Virus record (IMG/VR): IMGVR_UViG_3300030107_001538
Span: 1 to 51,631 of that record
Source: a virus
Length of the DNA stretch: 51,631 nt
Direction: 5' to 3' (one strand)
Below are positions 41,184 to 48,108 of the stretch, one piece after another. A model generated the notes under the pieces. The model was not told the DNA's origin, searched no databases, and saw nothing but the letters and a program-made list of their open reading frames with translations. A program made the translations under genes and the position numbers. Each line of letters begins with the position of its first letter. The stretch's first letter is position 1.

Positions 41184-41618
41184 ATGGCAATACTTCCGAG
41201 TGTAACAAACGATAACAAAAGACAATTAACCGAAAAGCAGCAATCTTTTTTGAACCACCTAGTTGAAACCCAAGGAGATGCTAAAAAGGCTGCTGAGTTA
41301 GCTGGATATACCAGTCATTATCATCATGTGGTAAAGACTTTAAAGAATGAAATCCTTGAATTAACTCAAGAGGTCTTGGCAAACTCTGCACCCAAAGCAG
41401 CTTTTAAGTTAGTTGAGATTATGGAGTCTAATCGACCTATAGTTCAAGCTAACAATAAGTTGGCTGCAGCTCAAACTCTCTTAGATAGAGTAGGAGTAAG
41501 CAAAGTAGATAAGCTAGATGTAAATCATAACGTGAGCAATGGTATCTTTTTAATGCCCGATAAAGCTCCAATTAATTTAGACAAGGAAGATTATGAAGAT
41601 ATTTCTGACGGAAATTGA
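41184..41618 (+). CDS. Small terminase subunit candidate
   Basis: 144 residues from ATG 41184. An upstream TTG frame to 41136 overlaps the promoter and is rejected. The N-terminal half has the Terminase_2-like pattern LTEKQQSFLNHLVETQGDAKKAAELAGY, a helix-turn-helix that would recognise packaging sites, then a helical oligomerisation region with APKAAFKLVEIME and NKLAAAQTLLDRVGV. The C-terminus is acidic. The large subunit is about 2.6 kb downstream, separated by an accessory cluster. No ribosome site precedes the start, consistent with a leaderless transcript. Confidence 0.7.
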   Translation: MAILPSVTNDNKRQLTEKQQSFLNHLVETQGDAKKAAELAGYTSHYHHVVKTLKNEILELTQEVLANSAPKAAFKLVEIMESNRPIVQANNKLAAAQTLLDRVGVSKVDKLDVNHNVSNGIFLMPDKAPINLDKEDYEDISDGN

Positions 41619-41793
41619 AAAAGAAGGTAGAAGATATGCAGGTCCTAATATACTTGCCGAGACTTGGGAGTTAGCTCAAGAGGCTGCTCAGTTTAATAAT
41701 TTGATATTAGTTGGCGAATTTGTGGAAATAATTGCAGATGGCGATTCAATGCACTATTTAGAAAAGCATACAAAACCAAAGACTTTACATTAA
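41593..41793 (+). CDS. Small acidic protein ahead of iscU
   Basis: 66 residues, alpha/beta (KIFLTEIEKEGRRYAGPNIL; NNLILVGEFVEIIADGDSMH). It overlaps the terminase gene by 26 bp and shares one base with iscU (TAATG), so it is translated with it. Function unknown. Confidence 0.5.
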   Translation: MKIFLTEIEKEGRRYAGPNILAETWELAQEAAQFNNLILVGEFVEIIADGDSMHYLEKHTKPKTLH

Positions 41794-42242
41794 TGGCATA
41801 TTCTAGACAAGTAGTAGATAGGTTTGAAAGTGTTTTAAATAACCCGGACAAACATGCAGTCGGTAGGTTTGACCCTAACGACCCTAATGTGGCTACCGGT
41901 TTAACCGGAGCACCTGCTTGTGGCGATGTTATGAAGTTGCAATTAAAGTTAGCTGGTGATATTATCGAAGATGTAAAGTTTAAAACTTATGGTTGTGGTT
42001 CGGCAATAGCTTCTAGCACTATGTTTGTTGATATGTTAAAAGGTAAAACTATTACCGAAGCTAAACAAATAAAAGATGCAGATATAGCTAAAGCTCTAGA
42101 TTTACCTCCAATAAAACTACACTGTAGTGTTTTAGCCGAAGAAAGTATTACCAAAGCAATAGCAAATTGGGAAGCAAAAGTAAAACATAGACAACATAAT
42201 CAATATGGCAGCAAAGAAGAAAAAGAAAAGTACAGTAAATAA
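41793..42242 (+). CDS. iscU: IscU-type Fe-S cluster scaffold protein
   Basis: 149 residues. Very close to bacterial IscU over residues 1-128: Cys43 and Asp45 in PACGDVMKLQ, Cys68 in TYGCGSAIASS, and Cys111 in KLHCSVLAEES after the LPPIK motif (104-108) that the chaperone HscA binds. His110 matches the conserved ligand. All scaffold residues are present, so it should assemble 2Fe-2S clusters with host IscS. The last 20 residues are a basic tail coded in the overlap with the next gene. A host-derived auxiliary metabolic gene; no other isc gene is nearby. Phage Fe-S demand, or host NrdA/redox support during infection, are possible reasons. Confidence 0.92.
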   Translation: MAYSRQVVDRFESVLNNPDKHAVGRFDPNDPNVATGLTGAPACGDVMKLQLKLAGDIIEDVKFKTYGCGSAIASSTMFVDMLKGKTITEAKQIKDADIAKALDLPPIKLHCSVLAEESITKAIANWEAKVKHRQHNQYGSKEEKEKYSK

Positions 42243-42393
42243 AGCTGGTAACTATACTAAACCTACCATGCGAAAAAATCTTTTTAATAAGATTAAAGCT
42301 GGTAGCAAAGGTGGAAAGCCGGGTCAATGGTCAGCTCGTAAGGCTCAAATGTTAGCTAAACAATACAAAGCTAGAGGTGGCGGTTATAAGTAA
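42205..42393 (+). CDS. Lysine-rich small protein (DUF5872-like)
   Basis: 62 residues, about one third Lys/Arg. Begins MAAKKKKKSTVNKAGNYTKP and contains GSKGGKPGQWSARKAQMLA, a pattern I associate with small basic proteins of marine phages and some giant viruses. It overlaps iscU by 38 bp. Likely nucleic-acid binding. The first of a run of basic proteins. Confidence 0.6.
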   Translation: MAAKKKKKSTVNKAGNYTKPTMRKNLFNKIKAGSKGGKPGQWSARKAQMLAKQYKARGGGYK

Positions 42394-42402
42394 TTATAAA
42401 TC

Positions 42403-42582
42403 ATGACAGATTTTATTTTACTAACAACTCTAGCTCTCTGTATTGTTGCCATGATAGGTGAAAATTCAAACCCTAGAGGTATGAATATTTTTTGGTATAA
42501 AGTTAATGTTAAAAGAAGAGCTTACTGGAAAGCTTTAACAGAATACGATTCTGGTAATAACAAAGGTAACGGACCAAGATAA
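42403..42582 (+). CDS. Small single-span membrane protein
   Basis: 59 residues from ATG 42403. One membrane helix near the N-terminus (FILLTTLALCIVAMIG, 4-19), then a basic aromatic segment with MNIFWYKVNVKRRAYWKAL and a polar Asn/Gly tail. It lies between two lysine-rich genes. Function unknown. Confidence 0.55.
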   Translation: MTDFILLTTLALCIVAMIGENSNPRGMNIFWYKVNVKRRAYWKALTEYDSGNNKGNGPR

Positions 42583-42583
42583 A

Positions 42584-42883
42584 ATGGCTGACCCTAAAAA
42601 AGGTACAGGTAAAAAACCAAAAGGTTCAGGCAGACGTTTATATACTGACGAGAATCCTAGAGATACTGTTAGTATTAAATATAAAACACCAGCAGATGCT
42701 CGAGCAACTGTAGCAAAAATAAAAAGAATTAAAAAACCTTTTGCTCGTAAGATACAAATCTTAACAGTTTTAGAACAACGTGCTAAAGTAGCTGGTAAAA
42801 ATGAACAAGCTAGAATAGCTAAAAAAGGTAAAGAAGCAATTAGAAAAAAACATGGCACTCAAAAAAAGTCAAAGAAGTCTTAG
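42584..42883 (+). CDS. Lysine-rich protein of the accessory cluster
   Basis: 99 residues, strongly basic, with KKGTGKKPKGSGRRLYTDEN at the start and a helical core (DARATVAKIKRIKKPFARKI; VLEQRAKVAGKNEQARIAKK). The low-complexity basic ends and helical middle resemble nucleoid-associated or DNA-condensing proteins. It overlaps the next gene by 32 bp. Family not certain. Confidence 0.55.
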   Translation: MADPKKGTGKKPKGSGRRLYTDENPRDTVSIKYKTPADARATVAKIKRIKKPFARKIQILTVLEQRAKVAGKNEQARIAKKGKEAIRKKHGTQKKSKKS

Positions 42884-43106
42884 AAAATGGACTAAACAAA
42901 AATGGCGAACTCCTAGCGGTAAAAAGTCTTCGGAGACTGGTGAGGTTTATGCTCCCGAAGCTAAAATTAAAAAACTTAAATCAACTGCTAAAGGTCGTAG
43001 TAAACTTGCAGCAGCAAATAAAAAGAAACGAGAAGCTACAGCTCAAGGTAAACAACATGCTCAACATGGTTTACATCGTAAAAAGAAAAAGAAAAAGAAG
43101 AAGTAA
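42852..43106 (+). CDS. DUF5872 lysine-rich protein
   Basis: 84 residues. The DUF5872 core is clear from memory of the family: KSQRSLRKWTKQKWRTPSGK, SSETGEVYAPEAKIKKLKST, then a helix and a poly-Lys tail of eight. The family occurs in phages, giant viruses and some bacteria, with unknown function. A DNA or RNA contact is likely from charge. It shares one base with the next gene (TAATG). Confidence 0.75.
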   Translation: MALKKSQRSLRKWTKQKWRTPSGKKSSETGEVYAPEAKIKKLKSTAKGRSKLAAANKKKREATAQGKQHAQHGLHRKKKKKKKK

Positions 43107-43399
43107 TGGCACACGAAAATAGAAAAAAAGCTTTACTTAAAAAGCATGGTTTAAAAGGAGTAAATAAACCTAAACGTACTCCCGGACATAAAACTAAATC
43201 ACATATGGTGTTGGCTCAAGATGGACATAATTTAAAGTTAATTCGTTTTGGTCAACAAGGAGTTCGAGGAGCAGGTAAAAATCCAAAGACTGCTAAAGAC
43301 AAAGCTCGTAAAAAAAGTTATTATGCAAGACATAATGCTCAAGATGCTAAGCCTAGTAAAATGAGTGCTAGGTATTGGTCACATAAAGTAAAATGGTAA
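43106..43399 (+). CDS. DUF6321-like basic protein
   Basis: 97 residues with a conserved-looking core GHKTKSHMVLAQDGHNLKLI, RFGQQGVRGAGKNPKTAKDK, then SYYARHNAQDAKPSKMSARY and a final WSHKVKW. I recognise this layout as a small conserved family in aquatic phages, often beside DUF5872. Basic and Gly-rich. No known activity. Confidence 0.7.
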   Translation: MAHENRKKALLKKHGLKGVNKPKRTPGHKTKSHMVLAQDGHNLKLIRFGQQGVRGAGKNPKTAKDKARKKSYYARHNAQDAKPSKMSARYWSHKVKW

Positions 43400-43402
43400 A
43401 AT

Positions 43403-43498
43403 ATGGCTCAACCACTACAGAATCAACCACAACTGCTAACCGCAGAAGAATTGAAAGAATTGATTAGACAACAATCATTAGCTTGTCATAATCAGTAA
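43403..43498 (+). CDS. 31-residue peptide before the riboswitch
   Basis: Begins MAQPLQNQPQLLTAEELKEL and ends in a short polar tail. Starts 3 bp after the preceding stop and ends just before the riboswitch stem. Gln-rich, helical. May be a real small gene or a spacer; coding evidence is limited to frame and spacing. Confidence 0.4.
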   Translation: MAQPLQNQPQLLTAEELKELIRQQSLACHNQ

Positions 43499-43612
43499 AT
43501 CGTTCAGCTCGTAAGAGCCGGAAGTAGATTAGAAAAGAAAACCTCCCTAGTAATAGGGGTAAGCTAAGTACTAGCAATAGGAACAGAGACCGACATCTAT
43601 CGAAGGAACGCA
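43499..43612 (+). promoter_or_regulatory. Candidate glutamine riboswitch (glnA / downstream-peptide type)
   Basis: Conserved parts of the glutamine riboswitch are visible in order. CGTTCA (43501-43506) opens P1. Hairpin GCTC-GTAA-GAGC (43507-43518) is followed by CGGAAGTAG (43519-43527). GAAGGAACGC (43602-43611) closes P1, with GAACG pairing to CGTTC. Between them are hairpin CCCTA-GTAA-TAGGG (43545-43558) and GCTA-AGTAC-TAGC (43563-43575). The next gene is a short conserved peptide, as in the downstream-peptide variant of cyanobacteria and marine phages. It would sense glutamine, i.e. cell nitrogen status. Confidence 0.8.
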
Positions 43613-43618
43613 ATGGGT

Positions 43619-43637
43619 GATGTACGAAAGTACATTT
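43619..43637 (+). promoter_or_regulatory. GAAA-tetraloop hairpin, possible expression platform
   Basis: ATGTAC (43620-43625), loop GAAA, GTACAT (43630-43635), extendable by a G-U pair, followed by TTTAATTTAATT. It stands between the riboswitch and the ribosome site (CTGGAG) of the 43664 gene. It may be a weak terminator or a switchable stem controlling translation. Confidence 0.45.
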
Positions 43638-43663
43638 AATTTAATTGCAAACTGGAGATTAAT

Positions 43664-43780
43664 ATGTATTGCTATAGAGGTATTAGATATAATGCAAAAG
43701 ACCTTAAGAAGCAAGTCAAGAAATCTAAGAAAAGTGACACTGTTACTTATCGTGGAATAACTGGCAAACTTGCTGCTTAA
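43664..43780 (+). CDS. Riboswitch-controlled YRG peptide (DUF4278-like)
   Basis: 38 residues with two YRG motifs: CYRGIRYN at 3-10 and TYRGITG at 28-34, with a Lys-rich linker. DUF4278 proteins of cyanobacteria and cyanophages have the same YRGxxY units. Downstream-peptide genes under glutamine riboswitches are short peptides like this. GGAG precedes the ATG. The function is not known; binding to a host nitrogen-metabolism target is a possibility, as small inhibitor peptides do in cyanobacteria. Confidence 0.75.
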   Translation: MYCYRGIRYNAKDLKKQVKKSKKSDTVTYRGITGKLAA

Positions 43781-43820
43781 ACAAATTTCCTGAGTAAGAA
43801 GTTAAACTGCTCAATTTATT

Positions 43821-43973
43821 ATGCCACATGCAGGAACATTTAAAGTAAAATCAGCTCAAGTTCGTAATCGCATGGCTCGTAACAAAGCCAGAGCAAAAGC
43901 GAAAGGAGTTAGTGAACAACAATTTGCTGATAATTGGGATAAAGTTTTTGGTAAAAAAGATACAAAAAAATAA
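43821..43973 (+). CDS. 50-residue basic protein
   Basis: Begins MPHAGTFKVKSAQVRNRMAR, then NKARAKAKGVSEQQFADNWDKVF. Basic helix followed by a short acidic-aromatic helix. Lies directly before the gene at 43976. Possibly DNA-binding; no family recognised. Confidence 0.5.
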   Translation: MPHAGTFKVKSAQVRNRMARNKARAKAKGVSEQQFADNWDKVFGKKDTKK

Positions 43974-43975
43974 TT

Positions 43976-44248
43976 ATGAAGATGTTACCTGATGGTTATC
44001 GTAGACGTTCTTCGTCAACTATTCCTTTTGGTTACGAAGAAGATGAGTTAGTTGAAGGTTATTTAAAACCTATTGAACATGAATTAGATATTTTACGAGA
44101 AGTATCAGAAGCTATTTTTCATAAAGAAATTAGTTTAGGTATTGGAGTAGATTGGTTAGAAGCTGAAACTGGGAAAAAAATATCAAGACCGGGATTAAAA
44201 AAACACGTAGATAAAGTATATGGAAGATTGGGAAAAAAATCCACATAA
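43976..44248 (+). CDS. HTH-like DNA-binding protein ahead of TerL
   Basis: 90 residues. A basic start (LPDGYRRRSSSTIPFGYEED) with LKPIEHELDILREVSEAIF, then GIGVDWLEAETGKKISRPGLKKHVDKVY, which reads as a helix-turn-helix of the type seen in resolvase-like and small terminase proteins. It overlaps the large terminase gene by 29 bp. It could be the true small terminase, in which case the 41184 protein has another role, or a packaging regulator. Confidence 0.55.
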   Translation: MKMLPDGYRRRSSSTIPFGYEEDELVEGYLKPIEHELDILREVSEAIFHKEISLGIGVDWLEAETGKKISRPGLKKHVDKVYGRLGKKST

Positions 44249-45866
44249 GTACTTGACAAACTCTCAAGGAGAGTATATACTAAACAAAGATGGTACACCT
44301 CGTAAAAAAGGTGGTAGACCTAAAAATTCTGAATTATCTGATATTCAATTAGCTTTAAGAGCTAAAAAGAAATTAGATAAAAAGAATAATAAAGTAAAAA
44401 AACTAACAAGAAGTTTAGCTAAAGTACAAAAAGAAGCTAAAGCAGAAGAAAAAGCTTTAACTTCAAATGTTCTAACTCAAGAAGACACTAAAGTTCTTCC
44501 AGATGAAATACAAGAACATTTAGATACAACTGGGTCTCATGTGGCATTTATGCCTAATGAAGGACCACAGACAGATTTTTTAGCTGCATCAGAAAAAGAT
44601 GTTCTTTATGGAGGTGCAGCCGGTGGAGGAAAAAGCTTTGCAATGCTTATCGACCCACTAAGGTATTGTCATAAGTCAGCTCATCGAGCTTTAATACTTA
44701 GAAGGTCAATGCCAGAGCTTAGAGAACTTATAGATAAATCTAGGGAATTGTATCCAAAAGCTTTTCCCGGAGCTAAGTTTAAAGAAGTAGAAAAGTTATG
44801 GAGCTTTCCTTCTGGAGCTAAAATAGAATTTGGATTTTTGGAACGAGATGCAGATGTGTATCGTTATCAAGGACAAGCCTATAGTTGGATTGGTTTTGAT
44901 GAAATAACACATTTACCAACAGAGTTTGGTTGGAACTATCTAGCATCTAGGTTAAGAACAACTGACCCAGAGCTACCAACGTATTTACGTTGTACAGCTA
45001 ACCCGGGAGGGGTAGGTGCTCAATGGGTTAAAAAAAGATACGTTGAACCTGATGAACATAATAAAAGTTTTATTGGTCATGATGGTTTAACTAGGAAGTT
45101 TATCCCAGCTCGATTGCAGGATAATCCTTTCCTAGCCGAAGACGGTGAGTATGAACGAATGTTACTTTCGTTACCTGCTGTACAAAGAAAGCAGTTATTA
45201 GAAGGTAATTGGGATATTAGTGAAGGTGCTGCTTTTGCTGAGTTTGACCCAAGTATGCATGTAATTACTCCTTTTGAAATACCGACTTGGTGGGAAAGAA
45301 TAAAAGCAGTAGACTATGGATATGCTTCAGAGAGTTGTTGCCTTTGGGCTGCAGTAGACCCTGAAGATAAGACCATCATTATATATAGAGAATTATACGA
45401 AAAAGGTCTTACAGGGGAAGCTCTAGGTAACAAGATGACAGATTTAGAAAGTAGTGAAGTTAAGTCAATAACAGGTGTATTAGATACTGCTGCTTGGTCA
45501 AGGACAGGTTATACTGGTCCTACTATTGGTGAAACCTTAATTAAACAAGGTCACAAATTAAGACGAGCTGATAAGAATCGAATAGCAGGTAAGATTCAAA
45601 TACATGAACATTTGCGACAAGACAGGAATACCGGCAGACCTAGATTGCAAATATTAAGTACATGTACGAATTTAATAAAAGAATTACAAAGTTTGCCTTT
45701 ATCACGTTCTAATTCTGAGGATGTAGATACACATTCGGCTGACCATGCATATGATGCTTTACGTTATATGATTATGAGTAGACCAAAAATGGACCATCCT
45801 TATGATAGAATGTTGAAAATTAAAACAGATATATATGAGCCATCAGATGGCACATTTGGATACTAA
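44220..45866 (+). CDS. terL: Terminase large subunit
   Basis: 548 residues. ATPase: Walker A GGAAGGGKS (131-139), Walker B SWIGFDE (222-228, Glu228 catalytic), coupling motif CTANPGG (258-264). Nuclease: Asp365 in AVDYGYAS, Asp422 in VLDTAAW, and the C-terminal acidic pair in DHAYDALRYM. It pumps DNA into the prohead and cuts it. A Lys-rich N-terminal extension (about 26-80) may bind DNA or the small subunit. A consensus promoter lies within the first 25 codons. It joins the portal gene as TAATG. Confidence 0.95.
   Translation: MEDWEKNPHKYLTNSQGEYILNKDGTPRKKGGRPKNSELSDIQLALRAKKKLDKKNNKVKKLTRSLAKVQKEAKAEEKALTSNVLTQEDTKVLPDEIQEHLDTTGSHVAFMPNEGPQTDFLAASEKDVLYGGAAGGGKSFAMLIDPLRYCHKSAHRALILRRSMPELRELIDKSRELYPKAFPGAKFKEVEKLWSFPSGAKIEFGFLERDADVYRYQGQAYSWIGFDEITHLPTEFGWNYLASRLRTTDPELPTYLRCTANPGGVGAQWVKKRYVEPDEHNKSFIGHDGLTRKFIPARLQDNPFLAEDGEYERMLLSLPAVQRKQLLEGNWDISEGAAFAEFDPSMHVITPFEIPTWWERIKAVDYGYASESCCLWAAVDPEDKTIIIYRELYEKGLTGEALGNKMTDLESSEVKSITGVLDTAAWSRTGYTGPTIGETLIKQGHKLRRADKNRIAGKIQIHEHLRQDRNTGRPRLQILSTCTNLIKELQSLPLSRSNSEDVDTHSADHAYDALRYMIMSRPKMDHPYDRMLKIKTDIYEPSDGTFGY
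44253..44281 (+). promoter_or_regulatory. Sigma70 promoter inside the start of terL
   Basis: TTGACA (44253-44258), 17-bp spacer, TATACT (44276-44281), the same boxes as the promoter at 41148. The spacer contains an inverted repeat CTCTC-AAG-GAGAG (44261-44273) that could be an operator. It would make a second, perhaps late, rightward transcript for portal and head genes. Confidence 0.5.
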
Positions 45867-48079
45867 TGGCAGAAAACGATAATACATTTTTAAATGCAAA
45901 TAACATCTACGAAGACGTAGAGGGTGAAGCTGGTAAAAGTATAGTACTTGAAGAAGACCAAAGAATTAATTTAGTTGGTATTATTCAAGGTCGTTTTGCT
46001 CAAGCAGAAACAGCTAGAGAAAGTGATGAAGCACGTTGGTTAAAAGCTTATGAAAACTATCGTGGTTTATATGCTAAAAATATTAAATTTAGAGAATCAG
46101 AAAAATCTAGAATATTTGTTAAAATAACTAAAACAAAAGTACTAGCAGCTTTTGGACAATTAGTAGATGTTATTTTTGGCACGGGTAAATTTCCAATAGG
46201 AATTTCAGAAACTAAATTACCTGAAGGTGATAAAGAAGATGCCTTTTTAGATATTAATAATCCTAATCCAAGTTTAGAATCAGGTGAAATACCAGATAAT
46301 ATTGGTAATAGATTAGAAGACCCAATGCAAGAAAATGTTTATGCATACGGTTATCAAGGCGATGGTCAAGTTTTAAAACCCGGTGCAACAATTGGTACGG
46401 GCATGTTTGAAAAAAGTATTGAAGAACAAGCCGATGAAGCAGGAATGCTTAAAGAAGGTTTAACTGCAGACCCTAAGATTATGGAAATTTCTCCAGCCCA
46501 AAGAGCTGCGAGAAGAATGGAAAAATTAGTACATGACCAAATTGAAGAATCAAATGGTTCTTCTGAAATTAGAAATGCATTATTAGAATCAGCATTGTTA
46601 GGTACAGGAATTGTTAAAGGACCATTTAATTTTAATAAACAATTAAATAAATGGAACTATAATGAAGATGGTGATAGAGAATATAATCCATTAGAAGTTA
46701 GAGTACCAAGAATAGAGTTTGTAAGTTGTTGGGATTTTTATCCAGACCCTGCAGCTACTAATATAGATGAATGTGAATATGTTGTACATAGACACAAAAT
46801 GAATAAAAGTCAATTAAGGCAACTACGTAATATGCCTTATTTTGATAAAAATATTATTCGTGAATGTTTGCAAGAAGGTGCAAACTATACTGAAAAAGAT
46901 TTTGAATCACAATTAAAAGATGATAATAAAAATGATTATGATTCATCAGTTAATTTTGAAGTGCTTGAATACTGGGGTATTATGGATGCTGAGTATGCAA
47001 GAGAAGTTGGAATTGATTTACCTAAATCTGTAGATGATTTAGATGAAGTACAAATTAATGCATGGGTATGCGGTGATAAATTACTTAGAGCAGTAATTAA
47101 TCCATTTACACCTTATCGTATTCCTTATAATGCATTTCCTTATGAAAGAAATCCCTATAACTTTTTTGGTATAGGTGTTGCTGAGAATATGGATGACTCG
47201 CAACAAATTATGAATGGTCATGCAAGAATGGCTATTGATAATTTAGCAATGGCAGGTTCATTAGTATTTGATGTTGATGAATCAGCTTTAGTCGGTGGTC
47301 AGAATATGGAAATCTACCCCGGAAAAATATTTAGGAGACAAGCTGGGATGCCCGGACAATCCATCTATGGATTAAAATTCCCCAACACTGCACCTGAAAA
47401 CATGATGATGTTTGATAGGTTCAGGCAACTTGCTGACGAGCAAACTGGGCTTCCCAGCTACTCTCATGGACAAACTGGAGTGCAAAGTATGACAAGAACT
47501 GCTTCTGGTATGTCAATGTTATTAGGGGCTGCTAGTTTAAATATTAAAACAGTCATTAAAAATCTTGATGACTTTTTATTAAAACCTTTAGGAGAAGCAT
47601 ACTTTCAATGGAATATGCAATTTTTTGAAGGTGAAATAGATGTAATAGGTGATTTAGAAGTAAAAGCAACTGGTACAAATAGTTTGATGCAAAAAGAAGT
47701 TAGAAGTCAAAGACTTACAATGTTCTTACAAACTGCACAAAATCCAAGTATTGCACCTTTTGTTAAAGTTTCTAAATTAGTTAGTGAACTTGCTTATAGC
47801 TTAGACTTAGACCCTGATGAAATATTAAATGACCCAGAAGAAGCAGCTATGATGGCACAAATTATAGGAATGCAAAATGTTGGACAAAACACAGGCGAGG
47901 AAACTCAACCCGATAGTGAACAATCTGGAAATATGGGAGGTGCTAGTGGAGTACCTCAAGAACCGCAAGATGTTGGAGTTACAGGCACTGGCGGTGGCAA
48001 CATCGGAACAGGAAATGTACCGGTTGCAGGGGAAGATAACTTCTCTGGTACACTTAGAGGAGCTGCCCCAGAAGGTTAA
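45866..48079 (+). CDS. Portal protein
   Basis: 737 residues, in the usual place after the large terminase. An acidic N-terminus, then helical RWLKAYENYRGLYAKNIKFR, and long wing/stem regions with EFVSCWDFYPDPAATNIDEC, RIPYNAFPYERNPYNFFG and MTRTASGMSMLLGAASLNIK; the Gly/Asn/Gln-rich C-terminus is probably disordered. This pattern matches portals of P22- and T7-like marine phages. It forms the dodecameric DNA channel at one vertex. The start shares a base with the terL stop. Confidence 0.85.
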   Translation: MAENDNTFLNANNIYEDVEGEAGKSIVLEEDQRINLVGIIQGRFAQAETARESDEARWLKAYENYRGLYAKNIKFRESEKSRIFVKITKTKVLAAFGQLVDVIFGTGKFPIGISETKLPEGDKEDAFLDINNPNPSLESGEIPDNIGNRLEDPMQENVYAYGYQGDGQVLKPGATIGTGMFEKSIEEQADEAGMLKEGLTADPKIMEISPAQRAARRMEKLVHDQIEESNGSSEIRNALLESALLGTGIVKGPFNFNKQLNKWNYNEDGDREYNPLEVRVPRIEFVSCWDFYPDPAATNIDECEYVVHRHKMNKSQLRQLRNMPYFDKNIIRECLQEGANYTEKDFESQLKDDNKNDYDSSVNFEVLEYWGIMDAEYAREVGIDLPKSVDDLDEVQINAWVCGDKLLRAVINPFTPYRIPYNAFPYERNPYNFFGIGVAENMDDSQQIMNGHARMAIDNLAMAGSLVFDVDESALVGGQNMEIYPGKIFRRQAGMPGQSIYGLKFPNTAPENMMMFDRFRQLADEQTGLPSYSHGQTGVQSMTRTASGMSMLLGAASLNIKTVIKNLDDFLLKPLGEAYFQWNMQFFEGEIDVIGDLEVKATGTNSLMQKEVRSQRLTMFLQTAQNPSIAPFVKVSKLVSELAYSLDLDPDEILNDPEEAAMMAQIIGMQNVGQNTGEETQPDSEQSGNMGGASGVPQEPQDVGVTGTGGGNIGTGNVPVAGEDNFSGTLRGAAPEG

Positions 48080-48108
48080 AGAAGCTTTAACACGAATTGA
48101 GGAATAAT

